A stretch of 5,438 bases of DNA, taken from NCBI GenBank assembly GCA_947456845.1, contig CANGUJ010000295.1, forward strand, positions 1-5,438, in the 5' to 3' direction. Shown piece by piece: positions 1-5,345 of this stretch (the first letter of the stretch is position 1; the number at the start of each line of letters is the position of its first letter). The notes beneath the pieces are model-generated. The model was not told the DNA's origin and searched no databases. It saw only the letters and a program-made list of their open reading frames with translations. The stretch comes from Burkholderiales bacterium. GTDB taxonomy: Bacteria > Pseudomonadota > Gammaproteobacteria > Burkholderiales > JAEUOS01. The position numbers and the translations under genes are program-made.

Positions 1-320
1 ACGTGCGCGCCCTGCCTAATCCCCACTATGACCCGGTGCTGCGCCCGCTCACCGGGCGCGACGCCCCGGTGATCGCGTTTCTCGATGCCACCCCCGAGGC
101 ACAGGAACTGCTGGGCGACATCGAAGCCTTCGTGGGCAAGTGGCTGCCAAGCTTCGCCCGCGACAACCGGCATTACCTGACCGTGGCCATCGGCTGTACC
201 GGCGGGCAACATCGCTCCGTGTACTTCGCCGAGCATCTTGCGGCCGCCTTCCTCAAACGCCGCACCGGTTCGCTCGAAGCGGAGATCCTGGTGCGCCACC
301 GCGAGATCAAGGCCAATTGA
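1..320 (+). CDS. rapZ: RapZ, RNase adapter protein (C-terminal part, 5' end outside window)
   Basis: The frame is open from the window edge to the TGA at 318-320, giving about 106 codons of a protein usually near 285 aa. The GTG at position 3 is not the start: it falls inside the family's conserved run before LPNPHYD. Visible family signatures are PNPHYDPVLRPLTG near the left edge, LTVAIGCTGGQHRSVY (GCTGGQHRSV at 192-221) and a closing LVRHRE. This is the C-terminal domain, which in E. coli RapZ binds glucosamine-6-phosphate and the GlmY/GlmZ small RNAs and delivers GlmZ to RNase E. The N-terminal P-loop nucleotide-binding domain lies upstream of the window. The stop overlaps the next gene by 4 nt, so the two are probably co-transcribed and translationally coupled. 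Whether the GlmZ circuit exists in this organism cannot be seen; in many non-enteric bacteria the sRNA partner is unknown. Confidence 0.93.
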   Translation, partial: VRALPNPHYDPVLRPLTGRDAPVIAFLDATPEAQELLGDIEAFVGKWLPSFARDNRHYLTVAIGCTGGQHRSVYFAEHLAAAFLKRRTGSLEAEILVRHREIKAN

Positions 321-940
321 ATTCCCCGACCCCGCCGCGCGCGCCGGGCACACCGGATCTTTCGCGCCTGCCCATTTTCCCGCTCGGCACCGTGCTGTTC
401 CCCGGCGGTGTCCTGCCGCTGCGCGTGTTCGAGGCGCGCTATGTGGACATGACGCGCGAATGCATGAAGGCAGGTACGCCATTCGGCGTCTGCCTGATCA
501 AGGAAGGCGCCGAAGTCGGCACACCCGCAGTACCCCACGCAATCGGTTGCCTGGCGGAAATCCGCGACTGGGACATGCAGCAACTCGGCGTACTTTCCAT
601 CAAGACGCGCGGCACGCAACGCTTCCGCATCATCGATTCGCAGGTGGAAAAGGGCGGACTGCTACGGGCCCGCGTGGAGCCCATCGACGCTGACGCCCCC
701 ACGACGATTCGCGCGGAGTTCAGCCAGCTGGGTTCGATTCTGCGCGACATCCTGCCGCGCGTCCCCGCGGAAATGATTCCCGAGCCGCATGCCTTCGATG
801 ACGCCGCCTGGCTCTCCAATCGCCTATCGGAGCTCATGCCCGTGCCGGCACTGGCCAAGCAGAGGCTCATGGAGCTCGATGACGCCGACACGCGCCTGGA
901 GATTCTCTACCGCTTTCTCGGCCAGCAGGGCCTGAAGTAG
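317..940 (+). CDS. LON peptidase N-terminal (substrate-binding) domain protein
   Basis: This is a 207-residue stand-alone relative of the Lon protease N-terminal domain, with no AAA+ ATPase and no Ser-Lys protease domain. Residues 18-41 carry the family hallmark (LPIFPLGTVLFPGG, then LPLRVFEARY). It is followed by PFGVCLI (55-61), GCLAEI (77-82), a TRGTQRFRI strand (98-106) and a helical C-terminal half with PVPALAKQRLMEL (175-187), all in the usual order; about 200 aa is normal for this family. The molecular role is not established; substrate or partner binding is inferred from the Lon domain. Start choice: the first ATG in frame after the rapZ stop (at 449) lies past the conserved N-terminus, so the TTG at 317-319, sharing bases with the rapZ TGA, is the best start, with a weak AAGG at 309-312. 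The frame is also open upstream to an ATG at 140, but that stretch is out-of-frame rapZ sequence and is not homologous. Confidence 0.9.
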   Translation: MNSPTPPRAPGTPDLSRLPIFPLGTVLFPGGVLPLRVFEARYVDMTRECMKAGTPFGVCLIKEGAEVGTPAVPHAIGCLAEIRDWDMQQLGVLSIKTRGTQRFRIIDSQVEKGGLLRARVEPIDADAPTTIRAEFSQLGSILRDILPRVPAEMIPEPHAFDDAAWLSNRLSELMPVPALAKQRLMELDDADTRLEILYRFLGQQGLK

Positions 941-949
941 ACCGCTTCC

Positions 950-981
950 CCCCGCGTGGCGATCGCCCGTTGCGTGCGGGG
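950..981. terminator. Possible bidirectional hairpin between convergent genes
   Basis: CCCCGC at 950-955 can pair with GCGGGG at 976-981, and the 20-nt loop contains the palindrome GGCGATCGCC at 958-967. It sits in the 52-bp gap between the stop of the LON-domain gene (940) and the stop of mutY (993), where a shared terminator would be expected. There is no T-run on either side, so it is not a canonical intrinsic terminator. The call is mainly by position. Confidence 0.25.
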
Positions 982-1001
982 TCAGGTGAAGGTCAGGTGA
1001 A
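980..1001. repeat. 11-bp perfect tandem duplication over the mutY stop codon
   Basis: GGTCAGGTGAA occurs at 980-990 and again at 991-1001, back to back. The second copy contains the mutY TGA stop (993-995 on the minus strand) and its last Phe-Thr codons; the first copy lies just downstream of the gene. It looks like a small replication-slippage duplication that left the mutY product unchanged. Confidence 0.85.
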
Positions 1002-2117
1002 GAGATCAGGCGCCTGCAAGGCGGACAACAGCTTCCGCACCGGTGCCGGCACACCCGCTTCCGGCGCCTCGCGCAGGGTCAGCCACTCGTAGCGGGACTG
1101 GCCGGCCAGCGGGGCAACACCGCCCCTGGGTACCACGAGCACCGGGGTGATGGTCAGGTGGTAATGGGTGAACCCGTGTTCAACCGGCGCGAGTTGCGTC
1201 CTCCCCGTCCAGTCGGCGCCGAGTTGCGCGGCCATGCGTTGCGCCTGCTGCAGATCGTCGGCCTGCGGCAGGCTCAGCAATCCACCCCATATACCCGCGG
1301 CCGGACGACGCTCGAGCAGAACCCGGCCCCGGTCGCGCAGCACCAGCATGACGCATTGCCGGCGCGGCATCGCCTTGCGCGGTTTGGGATGCGGCAATTC
1401 GGCGGTGCGGCCGCTGGTTTTGGCCGCACAGGTGGCGGCCAGCGGACACCCTTCGCAGCGCGGGCGCGAGCGCACGCACAGGGTGGCGCCCAGATCCATC
1501 AGCCCCTGCGTGTACGGCTCGATGTCGCGCGCCGGCAGCAGGTCCTCGGCGATGCGCCACAGCGCCGCCTCCACCGGCGCGGCGCCGGGATAGCCTTCGA
1601 CGCCGAAATGGCGCGCGAAGACGCGCTTGACATTGCCGTCCAGAATGGCCGCGCGCGCGCCGAAGGCGAACGCAGCGATCGCTGCCGCCGTCGAGCGGCC
1701 GATGCCCGGCAGCGACTGCAGGTCCGCCTGGCTGCGCGGAAAACGCCCGCCTTTCTCGTCGACGATGATGCGGGCCGCGCGATGCAGGTTGCGCGCCCGG
1801 CTGTAGTAGCCCAACCCGCTCCACAAACGCATGACCTGCGCCGCGTCGGCCGCGGCGAGGGCGGCGACATCCGGGCAGGCCTCCAGGAAGCGCGCGTAGT
1901 AGCCTACCACCGCGCTCACCTGGGTCTGCTGCAGCATGATCTCCGAGAGCCAGATCCGGTAGGGGTCGCGCGTATTCTGCCAAGGTAGATCGTGCCGGCC
2001 ATGGCGCTTTTGCCACGCAATGACACGTGCGGCGAAACCGGGCTTTGCCTTGCGCGTGCGGCTCGCGGAACGCGGCGGCGCGGCGCTGGGGGCCGCCGCC
2101 TGTGTTCTAACGGCCAA
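993..2117 (-). CDS. mutY: MutY, A/G-specific adenine DNA glycosylase
   Basis: The product removes adenine mispaired with 8-oxoguanine (or G), starting base-excision repair that prevents G:C to T:A transversions. The 374-residue length fits the family. In order: an A/P/S/R-rich leader (1-27); the HhH-GPD fold with LSEIMLQQTQV (57-67), whose Glu59 matches catalytic Glu37 of E. coli MutY; helix-hairpin-helix LPGIGRSTA (136-144); ILDGNVKRVFAR (158-169), with Asp160 matching catalytic Asp138; the 4Fe-4S ligands Cys214, Cys221, Cys224 and Cys230 with the expected 6-2-5 spacing; then a NUDIX-like C-terminal domain (about 252-370) with WGGLLSLPQ and the FTH loop (316-318), equivalent to the FSH loop that reads 8-oxoG. 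All key residues are present, so it should be active. The start is a TTG at 2117: no ATG, GTG or other TTG occurs in frame before residue 32, and a GGGGA lies 4 nt upstream. It overlaps the end of asmA by 11 nt, indicating co-transcription. Confidence 0.97.
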   Translation of the reverse strand: MAVRTQAAAPSAAPPRSASRTRKAKPGFAARVIAWQKRHGRHDLPWQNTRDPYRIWLSEIMLQQTQVSAVVGYYARFLEACPDVAALAAADAAQVMRLWSGLGYYSRARNLHRAARIIVDEKGGRFPRSQADLQSLPGIGRSTAAAIAAFAFGARAAILDGNVKRVFARHFGVEGYPGAAPVEAALWRIAEDLLPARDIEPYTQGLMDLGATLCVRSRPRCEGCPLAATCAAKTSGRTAELPHPKPRKAMPRRQCVMLVLRDRGRVLLERRPAAGIWGGLLSLPQADDLQQAQRMAAQLGADWTGRTQLAPVEHGFTHYHLTITPVLVVPRGGVAPLAGQSRYEWLTLREAPEAGVPAPVRKLLSALQAPDLFT

Positions 2118-4746
2118 GCAGTCCCCGCAGCTTTTCCTTGGCCTTGTCCTGCGTCGATTGCTGTTGCGCAGGCGCCTCGCCAGAGGCGCCTGCGCCAGGC
2201 TTGGCGATGCCGAGTTTCTCGCCCAGCTTGTCCTTGACCGCGTCCTTGGCCTTGTCAGTCACCAGACTGCCGGCGACGGCGCCGTACTGCACGTCGTACT
2301 TGAGCGCGTCGAACGGCCCGTTGATCCTGACCGGGATGGTGAGGCCCTTCAGCTGCGCCAGGTCCTTCGCGTCCTGCCCGCCCGACGTATTGACCACCGT
2401 CGCCCTGGCGAGGTAGTTCATCGAGGCGGCCGGAATATCCACCGTGCCCTCGCCGCCCAGGCGCACGAACGGCGACTTGGCGTCGAGGTCGTTCGACGTG
2501 GCGATACCGTTTTTGATCTGCGCGCTGATCTTCATTTCGGTGAAGTCGGTCTTGTCGTCCTTCCGCGCCTCCTGGATCTTCGACTTGTTGAGGGCCAGGG
2601 TGGCCTTGGCCTCGCGGAACGACTTGGCCAGGTTGATGCCCTTGTAGGCGCCGTCCTTGAGCAGGACGGAAGCCTGTCCGTTGAGGGATTTCTTGAGGGC
2701 CGAGGGCAGGTTGCCGGAGGCGGTGAGATCGAGCGTCACGTTGCCGCGCCCTTCGAGGATGTCCTTGTTGATCGCATCCTTCATCAGCGGATTGATGTTC
2801 ACGCCGGCGAGATTCTGGCGAATCGTGAAAGCGTTCGTGTTCGCGTCGACCGATACCGAGCCCGCGAGCGTGCCCTGGTACAGGCCGGCGTTCATCGGGT
2901 TCACGTCGAGCTTGCCGCCGGCTGCCTTGATCACCAAGGTGACGTTGTTGGCCTTGACGTTGCTCACCTGCAGTTGCCCGATCTTCACCGTGCCCCCGGC
3001 ATTGACCGCCTTCAGGCCGGAAAGGTCGATCGGCTTTTCCGCTCCAGCAGGCTTGGCCGGGCCGGGTGCGCCAGGCGGGAAATAGCGGTCGACATTGAGC
3101 TTGTCGGCGTTGAGATCGAAACTCAGCGTGCCGCCGGCGAACTTGGTCAGTCCCACCTTGGCCTGCACGCTGGTTTCGTCGAAACGGGTCGCCAGGTCGG
3201 TAGAGACGGTCTGGCGCGCCAGGTCGGCGCGCACGCTGCCGGTCACCGGCACCTTCACGCTTTTCATCGGCATCTGCGGATTGGCCAGCGTGAGGTCGGC
3301 ATCGATGCGCGGCAGATCGAACTGGCGGGCCTCGAGATTGGCATTGAGCGCGGTGCCGATGCTGCCGGTCAGGGACGAATCGCCGAACTTCGCCTGGGCG
3401 ATGTCGATGACGATCTTGCCGACACTGAGCGCCTTGGCCGAGCCCTTGACCTCGCCCAGGCTGAACTTCGCATCGACATTGTCGCGGCCGGACAGCTTGA
3501 CGCTGCCGCTGATGGCCTCGCCCGATGCCGAATCCCGGTTGACGGCCAGCCTGGGGGCTTCCACCCGCACGTCGAACGCGTCGGCGTCCTTCTTGCCCAC
3601 CGCGGTGAGCGACACGCCATCGAGCGCGATCTGCCCCGCCGCAGGGTTGAACACCAGTTTCGGCGCCTTGGCCTTGAAGTCATTGATCAGCATGCCCGGC
3701 ATGGCGCCGGAACCGCTGGCCGCCATGCCTTCAACGGCGATCTTCTGGTTGTTCAGGTCGGCCTCGAAGCGGGCGACATCCAGTTTCACGGACCCGCTTT
3801 CGCCGCCGCGCCGCGCCTTGGCCTCGAGCGCGACTTTCTCGCCCACCAGCGCCTGGGACTTGCCATTGGCGGAAAGCCGGGGCGCCGACAGCTTGAGGTC
3901 GAACGGTTCGCGGTCCAGGGTGCCGCGCAGCTCCAGCGCCAGCTTTTGCGCATCGACGGCCCGGGTCTGGGCATCGAACTTGAGGTCGCCGGCGGCCACC
4001 AGCGCCTCCAGGCCCGCCAGGTCGAAGCCCTGCCTGCCCTTCTCGGCCGCCTGGCGCGCGGAGCCGGCCACCTTGGCCTCCAGCGAGGCGAACGAGTACT
4101 GCTTCTTTTCAAGGTCGAACAGCACATCGCCCGTGACCGCAAGCTGGGCGTTGAGCGTCGGTTTCGCGCCCTGGATGCGCGCCTTCAGGTCGACATTGCC
4201 CGGCACCTTGTCGGCGATGCGTCCGGTCGAAAGATTGAGTTGGTCCACCGACACCGCCTGGCCGGTGGCCTCGTCGCGATAGGTGATCGCCGCGCCGGAC
4301 AGCTTGATGCCCTCGATGTCGAAATTGAGCTTGTCGTCCGACTTTTCCTCGGGCGACAGCAGGTCGTCGAAATTGAACTTGCCATCCTTGCCGCGAATGA
4401 TCGCCGCGTTCAGTCCATCGACCTCGATCTTGTCGACGATCAGCTTCTTGCGCAAGAGCGGAAACAGGTCGACGAACACCTTGGCGCGCTCCAGCTTGAC
4501 GAAGGGCTTGTCGCTCTTGTATTCGGAGAACGTGACCTGCCCGACCTCGATGCCGATCTTGGGAAACACCTTGAGCCCAATGTTGCCGGCGATGGTGAGG
4601 GTGCGCTGCTTCTTTTCCTTCACCAGCCGGGTGATGTCGTCCTTGTACTTGTTGGGGTCGAAGGTGGCGGCGAAGATGCCGAGGCCGACCGCGAGCAGCA
4701 CCAACAAGCCGACGACGGTCAACAACAACCACTTGAAGTACTTCAT
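2107..4746 (-). CDS. AsmA family inner-membrane-anchored protein
   Basis: The 879-residue protein has one N-terminal membrane segment (about residues 6-27, after the basic start MKYFK) and a long periplasmic portion rich in alternating beta-strand sequence. The AsmA N-terminal region shows the usual FDPNKYKDDI (29-38) right after the membrane segment, then VDGLNAAIIRGKDGKFNFDDLL (109-130 region). The C-terminal AsmA domain is visible as LLKDGAYKGINLAKSFREAKA (about 692-712) and LKGLTIPVRINGPFDALKYDV (about 795-815). The tail ends in a charged, Gln/Lys-rich stretch. AsmA-like proteins such as AsmA, YhdP, TamB and YdbH act in outer-membrane homeostasis, several of them as lipid-transfer bridges across the periplasm. 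The family fits; which member this matches is not determinable here, and it is longer than E. coli AsmA (about 617 aa). The ATG start has a good GGGGGA ribosome site 7 nt upstream. It leads the unit with mutY and diverges from brnTA. Confidence 0.92.
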   Translation of the reverse strand: MKYFKWLLLTVVGLLVLLAVGLGIFAATFDPNKYKDDITRLVKEKKQRTLTIAGNIGLKVFPKIGIEVGQVTFSEYKSDKPFVKLERAKVFVDLFPLLRKKLIVDKIEVDGLNAAIIRGKDGKFNFDDLLSPEEKSDDKLNFDIEGIKLSGAAITYRDEATGQAVSVDQLNLSTGRIADKVPGNVDLKARIQGAKPTLNAQLAVTGDVLFDLEKKQYSFASLEAKVAGSARQAAEKGRQGFDLAGLEALVAAGDLKFDAQTRAVDAQKLALELRGTLDREPFDLKLSAPRLSANGKSQALVGEKVALEAKARRGGESGSVKLDVARFEADLNNQKIAVEGMAASGSGAMPGMLINDFKAKAPKLVFNPAAGQIALDGVSLTAVGKKDADAFDVRVEAPRLAVNRDSASGEAISGSVKLSGRDNVDAKFSLGEVKGSAKALSVGKIVIDIAQAKFGDSSLTGSIGTALNANLEARQFDLPRIDADLTLANPQMPMKSVKVPVTGSVRADLARQTVSTDLATRFDETSVQAKVGLTKFAGGTLSFDLNADKLNVDRYFPPGAPGPAKPAGAEKPIDLSGLKAVNAGGTVKIGQLQVSNVKANNVTLVIKAAGGKLDVNPMNAGLYQGTLAGSVSVDANTNAFTIRQNLAGVNINPLMKDAINKDILEGRGNVTLDLTASGNLPSALKKSLNGQASVLLKDGAYKGINLAKSFREAKATLALNKSKIQEARKDDKTDFTEMKISAQIKNGIATSNDLDAKSPFVRLGGEGTVDIPAASMNYLARATVVNTSGGQDAKDLAQLKGLTIPVRINGPFDALKYDVQYGAVAGSLVTDKAKDAVKDKLGEKLGIAKPGAGASGEAPAQQQSTQDKAKEKLRGLLGR
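2166..2195 (-). other. Perfect 13-bp GC-rich hairpin at the asmA/mutY junction
   Basis: Bases 2166-2178 and 2183-2195 are exact reverse complements separated by a 4-nt loop (2179-2182). Each arm contains the 8-bp palindrome AGGCGCCT (2170-2177 and 2184-2191). In the asmA message it lies about 57 nt before the asmA stop and about 50 nt before the mutY start. It encodes the low-complexity Gly/Ala-rich tail (about residues 851-860), so protein constraint there is probably weak. There is no U-run after it, so it is not a standard terminator. A role in mRNA processing, stability or damping of mutY translation is inference. Confidence 0.8.
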
Positions 4747-4753
4747 GCCGATT

Positions 4754-4759
4754 TCCCCC
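4754..4759 (-). promoter_or_regulatory. Ribosome binding site of the asmA-like gene
   Basis: On the minus strand GGGGGA lies 7 nt before the ATG at 4746. It is the strongest Shine-Dalgarno match near this start and fixes it. Confidence 0.7.
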
Positions 4760-4776
4760 GACGATTGACCGACGCG

Positions 4777-4782
4777 AGTTTA
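4777..4782 (-). promoter_or_regulatory. Candidate -10 box for the asmA-mutY unit
   Basis: The minus strand reads TAAACT here (4 of 6 matches to TATAAT), about 30 nt upstream of the asmA ATG. No good -35 hexamer is seen 16-18 nt upstream. A further TTGTCA at 4921-4926 (minus) resembles a -35 but has no convincing partner. This is only a candidate. Confidence 0.25.
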
Positions 4783-4929
4783 GCGCAGGGGCGACGCACG
4801 GCAGATGACCGCGCCATGCGCCGACCGGCGGCCGGCGGAGAGGCGTTCGGGGCCGGACCGCTAGACCTTGAAGCGGGAGTGGCGATGCAAGGTAATGATC
4901 TGCTTCATGTTTTTCGAACCTGACAAAAT

Positions 4930-4952
4930 CGTACCCGCTCGCCGTACCCGCT
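4930..4952. repeat. 10-bp direct repeat in the divergent intergenic region
   Basis: CGTACCCGCT occurs at 4930-4939 and 4943-4952 with a 3-bp gap (13-bp period). It lies between the divergent asmA-like and brnTA genes, where regulator sites would be expected, but it matches no site I recognise. The rest of the 300-bp gap (4747-5046) shows no convincing gene. A 20-codon ORF at 4972-5034 lacks a ribosome site and any family features. Confidence 0.6.
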
Positions 4953-5023
4953 GAACATCAGGCTGCGTGTGATGGACTACCCGCAACACAGCGACCACCC
5001 GGCCGACAAGGAGCTCGCAAGCG

Positions 5024-5045
5024 TGTGTATATGATGATGTACACA
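5024..5045. promoter_or_regulatory. Operator-like palindrome upstream of brnT
   Basis: TGTGTA at 5024-5029 and TACACA at 5040-5045 form a perfect 6-bp inverted repeat with a 10-bp spacer, ending one base before the brnT ATG at 5047. It overlaps TATGAT at 5030-5035, a 5-of-6 match to a -10 box. BrnA antitoxins are DNA-binding proteins that repress their own promoter with BrnT, so this is the natural candidate operator. No convincing -35 is seen. If the -10 is right, transcription would begin near 5042 and brnT would be almost leaderless. The role is inferred; the palindrome is directly visible. Confidence 0.5.
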
Positions 5046-5046
5046 A

Positions 5047-5345
5047 ATGATGGATCTCGCGCGGATCACCGGGTTCGACTTGAATAATGCTAACGCCCGC
5101 AAGAACGAGAAGCGCGGCGTGGCGCAGGCCGAGGCCGAAGAGGTCTTCTTAACCAGCCCCAGCTGATGCTGGAAGACCTGCGGCACCGCGACCAGGAGGC
5201 GCGCTTTCACGCCCTCGGCAAGACGCTCGATGGGCGTGCGCTGAACATCGCCTTCACGTTGCGCGGCGGTGGCACCCTGATCCGGGTGATCTCGGCGCGC
5301 GACATGCACCGCAAGGAAAGGAGCCTCCATGACCAAGCCCGCTAA
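5047..5345 (+). pseudogene. brnT: BrnT-family toxin, split by a one-base frameshift
   Basis: BrnT toxins are small RelE-fold ribonucleases that inhibit translation and are neutralised by BrnA. Frame 1 from ATG 5047 (or 5050) reads MMDLARITGFDLNNANARKN, then EKRGVAQAEAEEVF, and runs to a TGA at 5164-5166. From 5151 the -1 frame continues exactly where family members do: NQPQLMLEDLRHRDQEARF, HALGKTLDGRALNIAFTLRG, then LIRVISARDMHRKERSL, ending at TAA 5343-5345. Joined, this is about 99 aa, normal for the family. A single T or C missing from the TTCTT run at 5146-5150 explains the break: EEVFFNQP would be expected. The usual KHGV motif reads KRGV. No Shine-Dalgarno precedes the ATG; AAGGAG at 5008-5013 is too distant. 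The 3' end overlaps brnA by 17 nt, as is common in brnTA operons. Alternatives to a true pseudogene are a sequencing error or ribosomal frameshifting; no canonical slippery heptamer is seen. Confidence 0.82.

Noticed and set aside
140..316. N-terminal extension of the LON-domain gene back to an ATG at 140
   Set aside because: This stretch is rapZ read in another frame, giving an Arg/Pro-rich sequence, and the LON fold begins after 317.
1158..1988. A 276-codon plus-strand ORF antisense to mutY
   Set aside because: The minus strand carries a complete MutY with catalytic and Fe-S residues. The antisense translation is Arg/Ala-rich and unlike any family.
2020..4923. A 967-codon open frame on the plus strand antisense to the asmA-like gene
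   Set aside because: It mirrors the asmA-like gene on the opposite strand, where G/C-rich third positions suppress stops. Its translation is rich in Arg, Leu, Gly, His and Asp without domain signatures, while the minus strand encodes a clear AsmA protein.
4972..5034. A 20-codon plus-strand ORF upstream of brnT
   Set aside because: It has no ribosome site and overlaps the operator-like palindrome; it is probably chance.
4861..5046. A 61-codon minus-strand ORF upstream of asmA, including a 15-aa MKQIITLHRHSRFKV reading
   Set aside because: No ribosome site, no recognisable family and very short. It could be a leader peptide, but nothing supports that.
5025..5087. A short ORF from GTG 5025 / ATG 5031 that would use AAGGAG at 5008-5013
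   Set aside because: It ends at TAA 5085-5087 after about 20 codons, shows no family features, and overlaps the brnT start in another frame.
5143..5153. Programmed -1 frameshift site in brnT
   Set aside because: The sequence around TTCTTAACC does not fit the X XXY YYZ slippery pattern and I see no clear stimulatory structure. A single-base deletion or a read error is simpler.
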